Below, in pieces: positions 44,776 to 53,748 of a DNA stretch of 64,000 bases (position 1 is the stretch's first letter; each line of letters opens with the position of its first letter). Source of the DNA: Arthrobacter terricola (lineage in GTDB: Bacteria; Actinomycetota; Actinomycetes; Actinomycetales; Micrococcaceae); contig NZ_SMRU01000002.1 in NCBI RefSeq assembly GCF_004354015.1, forward strand, positions 214,879 to 278,878, written 5' to 3'. The translations under genes were made by a program, and so were the position numbers. The notes under the pieces were generated by a model. The model was not told the DNA's origin and ran no database searches. It was given only the letters and a program-made list of their open reading frames with translations.

Positions 44776-44819
44776 CCCGGATCACCTACGCATGCCCATG
44801 GGGACGCGCCGGTGTTGCT

Positions 44820-46136
44820 TTAGTCGAGGTAGTCCCGCAGAACCTGCGACCGCGAGGGGTGGCGCAGCTTGGACATCGTCTTCGATTCGATCTGACGAAT
44901 ACGTTCGCGGGTGACTCCGTAGACCTTGCCGATTTCGTCTAAAGTCTTCGGCTGGCCGTCCGTGAGGCCGAAGCGCATCGCAACCACGCCCGCTTCGCGC
45001 TCGGAGAGCGTGTCCAGAACGGAGTGCAACTGCTCCTGCAGCAAGGTGAAGCTCACCGCGTCGGCAGGAACGACGGCCTCGGAGTCTTCGATGAGGTCAC
45101 CGAACTCGGAGTCGCCGTCTTCACCAAGCGGGGTGTGCAGGGAGATGGGCTCACGTCCGTACTTCTGGACTTCGACGACCTTTTCAGGCGTCATGTCCAG
45201 CTCGAGGGCGAGCTCTTCAGGCGTAGGTTCGCGGCCAAGGTCCTGAAGCATCTGCCGCTGGACGCGGGCCAGCTTGTTGATGACTTCCACCATGTGCACG
45301 GGGATGCGGATGGTGCGGGCTTGGTCTGCCATGGCACGGGTAATGGCCTGGCGGATCCACCACGTGGCGTAGGTGGAGAACTTGAAGCCCTTGGTGTAGT
45401 CGAACTTCTCGACCGCACGGATCAGGCCCAGGTTGCCTTCCTGGATGAGGTCCAGGAACAGCATTCCGCGTCCGGTGTAGCGCTTGGCCAGGGACACCAC
45501 GAGGCGCAGGTTGGCTTCGAGGAGGTGGTTCTTGGCCCGCTTGCCGTCGTGGATGATGAATTCCAGCTCGCGCTTGAGCTTGGCATCCATCGATCCGTCG
45601 TCGGCGTTGATCTTCTCTTCAGCGAAGAGACCGGCTTCGATGCGGAGGGCGAGGTCGACTTCCTGCTCCGCGTTCAACAAGGCGACCTTGCCGATCTGCT
45701 TCAGATAGTCCTTGACGGGGTCCGCCGTGGCGCCAGCCGACATGACCTGCTGGACGGGAGCGTCGTCGTCGTCGGCGTCGGAGTAGACGAAACCGGAACC
45801 GCTGGCAGCCGGCTTCTTGGTTTCTTCGCTTTCGTCCGCCTCTTCGACTTCCTCGGTGAGTTCCGCTTCGTCCGGAGTGACGGAGTCGAAATCCTCCTCG
45901 ACGTCCTCATCATCTTCGGAGTCGTCGTCGACGCCGGCCGACTTGTTGGCGGCTTCGGCAGCGGCCTTGGCGCCGGGCTTGGGCCCGCGCTTCTTGGGTG
46001 CCGGCTTGTCTGCACCTGCAGACGAAGTTCCGGCAACACGTGTTGCCGCACGCTTTGCAGTGGTCGCCGCCTGCTTCTCTTCGGCGGTCAATTCAGCCTG
46101 GGCGGCGGGTTCCTTCTCGGCGGGAGACGGGGTCAC
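44820..46136 (-). CDS. sigA: principal RNA polymerase sigma factor (SigA/HrdB/RpoD type)
   Basis: This 438-residue sigma-70 has a long Ala/Lys then Asp/Glu-rich N-terminus (residues 1-130, typical of actinobacterial SigA). Region 1.2 follows ([22 protein letters not shown]), then region 2 ([42 protein letters not shown] for -10 recognition and melting). Region 3 and region 4.2 ([21 protein letters not shown], -35 recognition) complete it. It directs most housekeeping transcription. GTG start with GAAAGG six bases upstream. A SigH/SigR-type promoter candidate lies about 115 bases upstream. Confidence 0.95.
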   Translation of the reverse strand: MTPSPAEKEPAAQAELTAEEKQAATTAKRAATRVAGTSSAGADKPAPKKRGPKPGAKAAAEAANKSAGVDDDSEDDEDVEEDFDSVTPDEAELTEEVEEADESEETKKPAASGSGFVYSDADDDDAPVQQVMSAGATADPVKDYLKQIGKVALLNAEQEVDLALRIEAGLFAEEKINADDGSMDAKLKRELEFIIHDGKRAKNHLLEANLRLVVSLAKRYTGRGMLFLDLIQEGNLGLIRAVEKFDYTKGFKFSTYATWWIRQAITRAMADQARTIRIPVHMVEVINKLARVQRQMLQDLGREPTPEELALELDMTPEKVVEVQKYGREPISLHTPLGEDGDSEFGDLIEDSEAVVPADAVSFTLLQEQLHSVLDTLSEREAGVVAMRFGLTDGQPKTLDEIGKVYGVTRERIRQIESKTMSKLRHPSRSQVLRDYLD

Positions 46137-46251
46137 AGAAAACCTTTCTAGCGGCGGTCTGTGGAATCACCATGGGGGTAACACCACTATGACCCTGTCA
46201 AGTCCGCGATCACCATCAAGTGCCATCGCCGACCGCAGAGTCTTTAGGTAA

Positions 46252-46278
46252 AACTCCCGGTGACGCCTTATTGTTCCC
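46252..46278 (-). promoter_or_regulatory. candidate SigH/SigR-type promoter of sigA
   Basis: On the minus strand GGGAAC (46278-46273) is followed by 18 bases and GTT (46254-46252), matching the GGAA(T/C)-N18-19-GTT form used by the oxidative and heat-stress sigma factors SigR/SigH. It would give a leader of about 110 bases. The remaining 300-base gap (46137-46436) shows only a weak GACCC/GGGTC hairpin at 46313-46326. Confidence 0.45.
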
Positions 46279-46436
46279 TGAAACAGAGGACACTTCGAAC
46301 ACTTAAAACGCGGACCCAACCGGGTCTCGGCATCCATTGTCTCACGGTTTTGCCTTCCCGGCGTCGTTAGCGGTCGCCTTGCGGGCCATGGTGTCGCGTT
46401 GGATTCGTCGTCGGGAACGGCGGGCCAACCCGCCAG

Positions 46437-47705
46437 TCACGCGACGGCCCCACCAAACTTCGGCCATGCGGATGCCTGTTTCTTGGCCCACCCGCATACA
46501 GTTCCACGCCGCACCACCTCATTGAGAAGCTCGGCCAAACGGTAGCCGGGATGTTCGAGGTCAGCCTGCGACAGGAACTCGACCGCGAACGAGCCGCTGC
46601 CCCGGCACCACTGGATCCATCCCCGAAGAGTGAGTGCAGCTGCCCGCGCCTCACCGCCACCATGCCTGGCTAGGACCGCGAGAGCCTGGTCCAGGGTAGT
46701 CAAACGGTGCCACAAGGGACTCTCGGGATATGTCCCCAGAAGCACCTCTCCGTAACGCAATGCGTCTATATCAACCGTCCGGGAGCGCTTCGGACCGCGG
46801 GCGGCCGTCGAGGTGTGCGGCAATCCGGGTGTGCGAGGGGCATTCCCGGTCGACGCCGGCAAGGGACGCAGTGCCGGAGGAATGGCCAGCGGCTCGCCGT
46901 CTTCGCCTTGGTTCTGGAAGAACCTGAAGGCCTGGGCACCCCCGCGGGCCGCACTCCGACCGGCAGCGGCCAGGACAACTACTGCGTCACGCCAGGCAGG
47001 AACGCGAAGGGACGCACGAAGGAACACCGCAATATCGGCTTCCAAATGTTCGGATACGCCGGCATCGAGGACAAGCGTCCAGGCATCCAGGACATCTTCG
47101 AAAGCTTTCTCGTCCTGCCAGATTTTCATCATGGCCTCAAGCGCTTCCTCTTCCAACGCCATGAACTCCGGATTATTTGCTGGCTGCTCCCCCGGTCCGT
47201 GGAGAGGGGGCGTGTTCACGTTGCTGCCTCGGAAGACCATCTCCGCGTTGAGCCTGCTGTCGCGGATCTCGTCTATCGGGCGTCCGGGAGAGGGACAGCA
47301 TTCCTCGTCATTGCAGAATGCGCTGCGCCAGAATTCGGCACCGATCAGCCAGGCATCCCGCAAGGGCAGGCCGTGGCGGGCAAGGCTCAGCTCAAGGGCT
47401 TCCAGTACTGGACGATGTCGGCGGACGACCGTACCCTCGTCCCAGCCATCATCTGTAAAGACCGCAAGGAGTGCGCCGTCAGCTTCGTGGTCGGTTTCAA
47501 GGTACTCAGTGATCTTCCGCGTGTAGGCCTGGAGTACGTCGTCGGAAGTGTCGCTCGGAAGGTCCACGCGAAGCGTGGCACCGAGTATCCGGCCGCGCAA
47601 AGTAAGAGCCACGAGGCTCTCCTTGGGCCAGCGCCCCAGAACGTGTGGAATGAAGCCCAGGATGTCCTCTGCCCGGGCAATAGTCACGCGGTTGTCTGTT
47701 GTCAT
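46437..47705 (-). CDS. DUF4192 domain-containing protein
   Basis: This 422-residue soluble protein has a DUF4192 core in its N-terminal half (ARAEDILGFIPHVLGRWPKESLVALTLRG and the ALLAVFTDDGW and DAWLIGAEFWRSAFC segments) and a helical repeat-like C-terminal half. The family is actinobacterial and uncharacterised. I start at the ATG at 47705 (MTTDNRVTIAR); an in-frame GTG at 47729 would add eight residues without better signals. It lies downstream of sigA in a separate minus-strand unit. Confidence 0.85.
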   Translation of the reverse strand: MTTDNRVTIARAEDILGFIPHVLGRWPKESLVALTLRGRILGATLRVDLPSDTSDDVLQAYTRKITEYLETDHEADGALLAVFTDDGWDEGTVVRRHRPVLEALELSLARHGLPLRDAWLIGAEFWRSAFCNDEECCPSPGRPIDEIRDSRLNAEMVFRGSNVNTPPLHGPGEQPANNPEFMALEEEALEAMMKIWQDEKAFEDVLDAWTLVLDAGVSEHLEADIAVFLRASLRVPAWRDAVVVLAAAGRSAARGGAQAFRFFQNQGEDGEPLAIPPALRPLPASTGNAPRTPGLPHTSTAARGPKRSRTVDIDALRYGEVLLGTYPESPLWHRLTTLDQALAVLARHGGGEARAAALTLRGWIQWCRGSGSFAVEFLSQADLEHPGYRLAELLNEVVRRGTVCGWAKKQASAWPKFGGAVA

Positions 47706-47850
47706 GGTTCCAGCATCCGAAACGAACACCGCTGCCGTCAGTCCCCGATTGCCCTATGTGGACAAAGTCAGAAAACGCGGTGGTGTGGAGGAAAAGCGCA
47801 AGCCAGCCGCGCGCGGCCGAACGGCAACGGCGGAATCCGCCTGGTCCGCG

Positions 47851-49209
47851 CTACGGAGTAGTGCTTCGCTGCTTTGCCAGGCGTTCCCGACGCAGTTCGA
47901 TGCGGCGTCGTCGCTGCTGTGCCAAGGAAACGAGCAGAGGAGGTACATGGACGCCTTGGGCCGCCATCTGCCGGCGGACCTTTCGACGTGTCACCAAAAT
48001 CAGGACGGCACCTACCAGCAGGAACAGGAACTGCACGCTCAGGGCAACGCGGAACGGCGCCAGTCCATACAGTTCCCCGCCAGAGAAACCGCTCGTGTGG
48101 AGGACGTCGAGGATCACGCCAACCAAATAGATCGTCAGGAGCGCTGCGAGAAAACCACCCACGTTGACGATCCCGGTCGCGGTGCCGATCCGATGCGAGG
48201 GGTTGAAGGTCCGGGCGAAGTCAAAGCCGATCATCGATCCCGGACCGCCGACCGCCAGGACCACCACAAGCAGAGCCAACAGCCACAAAGGAGCCCGGGT
48301 GGGCAACAGCAAAACGGCCGCCCACGCGATGGCGGTCGCTGCCGCAATCAGGAGGACCATGGCCGATCGCCGCATGGGGTGCCGTGCGACGAAAGTACCG
48401 AAGAGCGGTCCCACTAAAATGCTCGTCACGACGAACAAACCCATCAGGGCGGAAACCGTGGTTGCGTTCAGGCCCTGTGCCGAGACAAGGAACGGGTATC
48501 CCCATGACATGGCGAAGACGTTTCCGCTGAACTGCACAGTGAAGTGGCTCCAGAGGCCAAGCCGCGTGCCGGGCTGCTGCCAAGCGCGCGCCAAGGTCAC
48601 GCCGGTCGCCCTTAGTCCTTGTGCACTCTCACGCGGCGGGTGGCCCGGCGGAGCGTCCCTCAGCAGGGCGACTACGAGCACGACGGCGAGCGCGGACAAG
48701 GAGCTCAACGAGAGGAAGGCGGTAGTCCATCCGGCGGTGTGAAGGACCAGCGCGAACGGCACCACACTGATGAGCTGGCCGAGTTGGCCCGACATACCGG
48801 TCAGCTGGGTGACGAGCGGGACCCGGCCGGGAGCGAACCAGATCGGCACGAGCCGGATCACCGAGACGAAGGTCATGGCGTCGCCGGCCCCGACGAGGAC
48901 CCTGCCGAGTACGCCGCCTGGGACGGCATCGGCGAAGGCCAATTGGAGCTGGCCGAGGCCCATCAGCACCGCACCGCAGGAAATCATCACACGTGAGCCG
49001 AGGCGGTCCACGAGGAGGCCGACAGGAATCTGGAGCCCCGCGTAAACGAGCAACTGCAGCACCGTGAAGAAGGAGATCGCGGCGGCGCTGGCATGGAACC
49101 GTTCGGTTGCTTCAAGTCCTGAAACACCAAAGGATGTGCGCTGGGCGACCGCCACCAGATAGGCGAGCACCCCAATCGTCCAAATAAGCCAGGCGCGGGG
49201 TGCGTTCAC
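47851..49209 (-). CDS. MFS transporter
   Basis: This 452-residue protein has 12 predicted transmembrane helices and an MFS motif A-like loop (GLLVDRLGSRVMISCGA after helix 2). The N-terminal AQRTSFGVSGLEATERFHASAAAISFFTVLQLLVYAGLQIPVG is typical of the nitrate/NNP- or sugar-phosphate-like DHA branches; the substrate is unknown. A 35-residue basic C-terminal tail is cytosolic. GTG start at 49209. CATAAT (49221-49216, minus strand) lies six bases upstream, so a leaderless transcript is likely. Confidence 0.9.
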   Translation of the reverse strand: MNAPRAWLIWTIGVLAYLVAVAQRTSFGVSGLEATERFHASAAAISFFTVLQLLVYAGLQIPVGLLVDRLGSRVMISCGAVLMGLGQLQLAFADAVPGGVLGRVLVGAGDAMTFVSVIRLVPIWFAPGRVPLVTQLTGMSGQLGQLISVVPFALVLHTAGWTTAFLSLSSLSALAVVLVVALLRDAPPGHPPRESAQGLRATGVTLARAWQQPGTRLGLWSHFTVQFSGNVFAMSWGYPFLVSAQGLNATTVSALMGLFVVTSILVGPLFGTFVARHPMRRSAMVLLIAAATAIAWAAVLLLPTRAPLWLLALLVVVLAVGGPGSMIGFDFARTFNPSHRIGTATGIVNVGGFLAALLTIYLVGVILDVLHTSGFSGGELYGLAPFRVALSVQFLFLLVGAVLILVTRRKVRRQMAAQGVHVPPLLVSLAQQRRRRIELRRERLAKQRSTTP

Positions 49210-49215
49210 CCCTCC

Positions 49216-49221
49216 ATTATG
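49216..49221 (-). promoter_or_regulatory. -10 element of a likely leaderless promoter (MFS transporter)
   Basis: CATAAT on the minus strand is followed by six bases and the GTG. The GGAGGG between them touches the start codon and is too close to act as a Shine-Dalgarno sequence. Confidence 0.45.
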
Positions 49222-49244
49222 CCCGGCGCACGATTAAAGCTGCT

Positions 49245-50183
49245 TTATGGACGCGCATCTTTTCGTGCGAGATACGCCTCAACGGCCGCTCCGAGGTCCT
49301 CGGCGTTGGGAAGTTCATCGTTTTCGTCGGCGAGCAACGAGCGGCGGACTGTCCCTTCTGCCTTGTCGTCGTACCGCGATTCCAGCTTCGACACCACTTC
49401 CTGGACGTCCTCGGACGCCTCGACCTGTTCGGCGATCTGCCGGCCGACTTCCCTGCCCGCCTCCCGGAGGCGGTCCGTCGGCAGCATCAGGGATGTTGCG
49501 GCGCCGAGGTATTCGAGGCCAGCTACGGCTGCCTGCGGGTACTCGGCGTCGGCGAGGTAATGCGGAACGTGGATGACGTATCCGGCTACCTTGCGCTGGG
49601 CTTCGCTGAGACGCAATTCGAGGATGTGGCCGATGGCCGAGGGAACCTGGACCGTGGGTTTCCAGGTTGAAATGCCTTCGATCAGTTCCGGGCGGTTGCC
49701 GTGGACAGTGACGCCGACGGGACGTGTGTGCGGAACCGGCATGGGGATGGAGTGGATCCACGCGACGAGGTTGACGTCGAGTTCTTCCACGATCCCGACG
49801 ACGGCCCGCGCGAAGCGCTCCCACTGGAGGTCGGGTTCGAATCCGGCGAGCAGCAGGAACGGTTCACCCAGGCCGTCCCTCAATTTGTAAAGTGCCAACT
49901 GGGGAGCTTTGTAATCCTCCAGGTGGTCTTCGACGAAGGTGATGTGCGGCCGCCGAGTCCGGTAGTCGATGAGTTGGTCGGCATCGAATACAGCCACGGT
50001 TTCGACGTCGAGGGTATCGAGCAGCTCCCGGTTGATCTGCTGGACGACATGGCCCGCATCGGCGAACCCGGTGAACCCCATGAGCATGTTGAGTCCCTTG
50101 GTGTCGGGACTGTGGAAGAGCTCGATGTTGCTCGCGTAGAGCGACTCGGGGTCAAGGAGTGAGCCGGAAATCCGTTCAAACAC
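49245..50183 (-). CDS. PAC2 family protein (proteasome assembly chaperone-like)
   Basis: This 312-residue protein has the PAC2 fold seen in archaeal/eukaryotic proteasome assembly chaperones: NMLMGFTGFADAGHVVQQINRELLD, FDADQLIDYRTRRP, and FLLLAGFEPDLQWERFARAVV. The C-terminal 90 residues are helical and charged. The actinobacterial homologue I recall is Rv2714; its role is unproven. GTG start at 50183 with AAAGGA seven bases upstream; a longer in-frame start at 50234 is less likely. A TAAAGC/GCTTTA palindrome (49235-49247) overlaps its stop codon. Confidence 0.88.
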   Translation of the reverse strand: MFERISGSLLDPESLYASNIELFHSPDTKGLNMLMGFTGFADAGHVVQQINRELLDTLDVETVAVFDADQLIDYRTRRPHITFVEDHLEDYKAPQLALYKLRDGLGEPFLLLAGFEPDLQWERFARAVVGIVEELDVNLVAWIHSIPMPVPHTRPVGVTVHGNRPELIEGISTWKPTVQVPSAIGHILELRLSEAQRKVAGYVIHVPHYLADAEYPQAAVAGLEYLGAATSLMLPTDRLREAGREVGRQIAEQVEASEDVQEVVSKLESRYDDKAEGTVRRSLLADENDELPNAEDLGAAVEAYLARKDARP

Positions 50184-50338
50184 GGCATGTTCCTTTCGCA
50201 GTTGCAAAATTCCAGGAGGATCGCGGGGCTGCACGCCACGGCAGGCGCCATGGGCGGCCGGCTACGGTCCATGTATTGGTACAACGCGGGAAGCCAGCCG
50301 CACATTCCTGCCGCTTATGTGCTGCAACTCTCATTTAA

Positions 50339-50369
50339 TTGCTTTCCGCGGCGGCGGACAGACTACGAT
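50339..50369 (+). promoter_or_regulatory. weak promoter candidate for pepA
   Basis: TTGCTT at 50339-50344 and TACGAT at 50364-50369 are separated by 19 bases. This is the only promoter-like pair I see in the 319 bases between the PAC2 gene and pepA, which otherwise hold no gene or strong terminator. A GC-rich CGGCGGC/GCCGCCG repeat lies at the same place. Confidence 0.3.
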
Positions 50370-50502
50370 CGAGACGTGCCGCCGTGTGCGGACCCAAGCA
50401 ACCGCCGTCGTTGTCGCAAGCGGACAGGCGGCGGGGTACCGGGCCGGGCGCCGAACATGCAGCCCGGCAAAGCCATGCAGAGAGAAATGAGGACGGATCC
50501 TC

Positions 50503-52023
50503 GTGGTGAAGACTACAGATATTACCCTTGGCACGATTGCCCGGGACCTGAAAAAGTCGCCGAGCGACGCACTAGTAGTGGGCGTCGGACAGGGCGCTGA
50601 CGGGCCGGTCCTGCTGAGGAACCCGCTGAGCGCGAAAACCGCGGAGTCCCTCTCGGCGTCGCTGTCGATCCTCGGCATCACGGGCGCGGCCGACCAGGTG
50701 CACCGCCTCCCGGGCCTTCCGGAGACCGGCGCGGGCGTACTGGTACTGGCCGGCGTCGGCAAGGTCGCCGACGACGCGCCCCTCTCCGAAGAGGCCCTCC
50801 GGCGGGCGGCAGGATCCGCGGTCCGCCAACTGGCCGGCTTGGACTCCGTGACGCTCGCGCTCCCGACGGCGTCCCTCGCCGACGTCGCGGCAGTCGCCGA
50901 GGGTGCCACCCTTGGTTCCTATTCCTACACTGAGCACCGTTCGAGCAAGGACGGCCTCAAGGACCCGGTCGGGAAAGTCCGGATTTACACCGAGTTCGAT
51001 GGCAGCGCGGTCCAGCCCGTCCTGGACCGGGCGCTCCTCGTTGGACGCGCCGTCAACGCGACGCGCACCCTCGTCAACCAGCCGCCGAGCCACCTGTACC
51101 CCGAGTCCTTTGCCGATGCAGCCAAAGAACTCGCCAAAGGCCTTCCGGTCAAGGTGACCGTCTGGGACGAAAAGCGCCTCGAAAAGGAGGGCTTCGGCGG
51201 CATCCTCGGCGTCGGAAAGGGTTCGTCACGCCAGCCGCGACTGGTCAAAGTGGAATATGCGCCCGCGAAGGCCACGAAGAAGATTGCGCTCGTGGGCAAG
51301 GGCATCACCTTTGACACCGGCGGCATTTCGATCAAGCCGGCCCTTGGCATGGGCGACATGAAGAGCGATATGGCGGGCGCCGCCGTCGTACTTAATACGG
51401 TGCTGGCCGTCGCGGGACTTGGCCTGCCGGCCAAGGTGACCGCATGGCTCTGCATCGCGGAAAACATGCCGTCCGGCGCGGCCCAGCGCCCCGCTGACGT
51501 CCTCACCGTCTACGGCGGCAAGACCGTCGAAGTCCTCAACACCGACGCGGAAGGCCGCCTGGTCATGGCCGACGGGATTGTGGCGGCGAGCCTCGAGCAA
51601 CCCGACGCCATCATCGACGTCGCCACGCTTACGGGTGCCCAGCTGATCGCACTCGGCAACCGCACTGCGGGCGTCATGGGTTCGGACTCCCTGACCGCCG
51701 CCCTCAAGTCCGCCGCCGACCGTGCAGGCGAACTCGTATGGCCGATGCCGCTACCTGAAGAGTTGCGCGCGAGCCTCGACTCCCAGGTTGCCGACATCGC
51801 CAACATCGGCGAACGGCACGGCGGCATGATGACCGCCGCGGTCTTCCTGCGCGAGTTCGTGGGTAAGGACAACGAAGGCAAGCAAATCCCCTGGGCCCAC
51901 GTGGACATCGCCGGTCCGTCGTTCAACAACGGCAGCGCGTATGGCTACACGCCGAAGCAAGGGACCGGCTGCACGGTCAGGACACTGCTCGCGTACGTCG
52001 AAGACGTCCTGGCGACGGCCTGA
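50503..52023 (+). CDS. pepA: leucyl aminopeptidase (M17 family)
   Basis: This 506-residue cytosolic hexameric zinc aminopeptidase removes N-terminal residues from peptides. Metal and catalytic motifs are clear: VGKGITFDTGGISIKP, MKSDMAGAAVV and NTDAEGRLVMADG. The N-terminal regulatory/assembly domain occupies about residues 1-170. Start GTG at 50503 (a second GTG follows directly) with GAGGA upstream. Its position before lpd and the E2 gene matches pepB of M. tuberculosis beside dlaT. Confidence 0.95.
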   Translation: MVKTTDITLGTIARDLKKSPSDALVVGVGQGADGPVLLRNPLSAKTAESLSASLSILGITGAADQVHRLPGLPETGAGVLVLAGVGKVADDAPLSEEALRRAAGSAVRQLAGLDSVTLALPTASLADVAAVAEGATLGSYSYTEHRSSKDGLKDPVGKVRIYTEFDGSAVQPVLDRALLVGRAVNATRTLVNQPPSHLYPESFADAAKELAKGLPVKVTVWDEKRLEKEGFGGILGVGKGSSRQPRLVKVEYAPAKATKKIALVGKGITFDTGGISIKPALGMGDMKSDMAGAAVVLNTVLAVAGLGLPAKVTAWLCIAENMPSGAAQRPADVLTVYGGKTVEVLNTDAEGRLVMADGIVAASLEQPDAIIDVATLTGAQLIALGNRTAGVMGSDSLTAALKSAADRAGELVWPMPLPEELRASLDSQVADIANIGERHGGMMTAAVFLREFVGKDNEGKQIPWAHVDIAGPSFNNGSAYGYTPKQGTGCTVRTLLAYVEDVLATA

Positions 52024-52036
52024 ACCGGCCTGCCAA

Positions 52037-52059
52037 GGGGCCGTTCCATGACCGGCCCC
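52037..52059 (+). terminator. weak stem-loop after pepA
   Basis: GGGGCCG (52037-52043) pairs with CGGCCCC (52053-52059) 14 bases after the pepA stop. No T-run follows, so it may be a weak or Rho-assisted terminator. Confidence 0.35.
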
Positions 52060-52124
52060 ACGGTCCGACGTGAGTCTGGCCACAAGCGCCCCACAAAAGC
52101 CTCGGCAGGGTGGAGCATGGATAG

Positions 52125-52146
52125 GTGGTTCGCTAAGGTGAACCAC
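52125..52146. promoter_or_regulatory. inverted repeat upstream of lpd
   Basis: GTGGTTC (52125-52131) and GAACCAC (52140-52146) form a perfect 7-bp inverted repeat with an eight-base centre. It lies 35 bases upstream of an extended -10-like TGACATAAT (52178-52186), a position suited to an activator or repressor site. Confidence 0.35.
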
Positions 52147-52257
52147 GGTAGTCACAAATGCAAGGGAACTTGGGTGCTGACATAATCGCGGCAGTACAAG
52201 TTTCAAGACCAGATGACGCGTAATCGCGTGTCATCGCTCACGCGAGGGAGCGTCCTA

Positions 52258-53640
52258 GTGGCCGATCAGGCAACTGCGCAAGAATTCGACATCCTGGTAC
52301 TCGGCGGCGGCAGCGGCGGCTACGCCACAGCTCTGCGTGCCGTTCAGCTTGGCTTCACCGTCGGCCTCGTTGAGAAGGCCAAGCTTGGCGGTACCTGCCT
52401 GCACAACGGGTGTATCCCCACCAAGGCACTCCTGCACTCGGCAGAGCTGGCCGACCACGCACGTGACGCCTCGAAGTACGGCGTGAACATCACGCTCGAC
52501 AGCATCGACATCAACGCTGTCAACACTTACAAAGACGGAATCGTCGCCGGCAAGTACAAGGGCCTGCAGGGACTCATCAAGTCCAAGGGCATCACGGTCA
52601 TCGAAGGCGAAGGCAAGCTGCAGGGCACTGACACTGTCGTCGTGAACGGCACTGCATACAAGGGCAAGAACATCGTCCTGGCCACCGGCTCGTACTCGCG
52701 CTCCCTGCCTGGCCTGGAGATCGGCGGCCGCGTGATCACCTCCGACGAAGCCCTCACCATGGACTACATTCCCAAGAGCGTCATCGTCCTCGGCGGCGGC
52801 GTGATCGGCGTCGAATTCGCTTCAGTCTGGAAGTCCTTTGGCGTTGACGTCACCATCGTCGAGGGATTGCCTTCCCTCGTCCCCAACGAAGACGCAGCAA
52901 TCGTCAAGAACCTGGAGCGCGCCTTCAAGAAGCGCGGCATCAAGTTCAGCACTGGCGTCTTCTTCCAGGGCGTCGAGCAGAACGAGAACGGCGTCAAGGT
53001 CACCCTGGTTGACGGCCAGACGTTCGAAGCCGACCTCCTCCTGGTCGCCGTCGGCCGCGGCCCGGTCACCGCGAACCTCGGCTACGAAGAAGCCGGCATC
53101 ACCATCGACCGCGGCTTCGTCATCACCAACGAGCGCCTGCACACCGGCGTCGGCAACATCTACGCAGTGGGCGACATCGTTCCCGGCGTCCAGCTGGCCC
53201 ACCGCGGATACCAGCAGGGCATTTTCGTCGCCGAAGAGATCGCCGGCCTGAAGCCTGTGGTCGTCGAAGACGTCAACATCCCGAAGGTGACTTTCTGCGA
53301 GCCTGAAATCGCCACGGTCGGCTACACCGAAAAGGGTGCCAAGGAAAAGTTCGGCGAGGACCAGGTCCAGACGCAGGAATACAACCTCGCCGGAAACGGC
53401 AAGAGCTCCATCCTGGGCACCGGCGGCATCGTCAAGGTTGTCCGTCAGAAGGACGGCCCCGTCGTCGGCATCCACATGATCGGGTCCCGCATGGGCGAGC
53501 AGATCGGTGAAGCGCAGCTCATCGTCAACTGGGAAGCACACCCGGAGGACGTCGCGCAGTTCATCCACGCGCACCCGACCCAGAACGAGACCCTCGGCGA
53601 AGTCCACCTTGCCCTCGCGGGCAAGCCGCTGCACGGCTAA
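52258..53640 (+). CDS. lpdA: dihydrolipoyl dehydrogenase (E3)
   Basis: This 460-residue FAD-dependent disulfide oxidoreductase reoxidises dihydrolipoyl groups of 2-oxoacid dehydrogenase complexes with NAD+. It has the FAD motif LVLGGGSGGYATALRA, the redox disulfide GGTCLHNGCIPTK (C47, C52), the NAD motif VLGGGVIGVEFASVW and the C-terminal HAHPTQNETLGE active-site His/Glu. GTG start at 52258 with GAGGGAG seven bases upstream. An in-frame extension to 52213 has no such signal. It is followed by a hairpin and the E2 gene. Confidence 0.96.
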   Translation: MADQATAQEFDILVLGGGSGGYATALRAVQLGFTVGLVEKAKLGGTCLHNGCIPTKALLHSAELADHARDASKYGVNITLDSIDINAVNTYKDGIVAGKYKGLQGLIKSKGITVIEGEGKLQGTDTVVVNGTAYKGKNIVLATGSYSRSLPGLEIGGRVITSDEALTMDYIPKSVIVLGGGVIGVEFASVWKSFGVDVTIVEGLPSLVPNEDAAIVKNLERAFKKRGIKFSTGVFFQGVEQNENGVKVTLVDGQTFEADLLLVAVGRGPVTANLGYEEAGITIDRGFVITNERLHTGVGNIYAVGDIVPGVQLAHRGYQQGIFVAEEIAGLKPVVVEDVNIPKVTFCEPEIATVGYTEKGAKEKFGEDQVQTQEYNLAGNGKSSILGTGGIVKVVRQKDGPVVGIHMIGSRMGEQIGEAQLIVNWEAHPEDVAQFIHAHPTQNETLGEVHLALAGKPLHG

Positions 53641-53663
53641 GGTTCCCGCACTCGATACACCTG

Positions 53664-53694
53664 TCCTGTGCCCGCACGAACTGCGGGCACAGGA
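53664..53694 (+). terminator. hairpin between lpdA and the E2 gene
   Basis: A 13-bp perfect stem (TCCTGTGCCCGCA at 53664-53676, TGCGGGCACAGGA at 53682-53694) has a five-base loop and no T-run afterwards. It may partially terminate or stabilise the transcript between the E3 and E2 genes. Confidence 0.5.
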
Positions 53695-53748
53695 CCCAGC
53701 AGGCAATACTCATCCGCACTAAAGATCAATAAGGAGAACGGGGACGAC

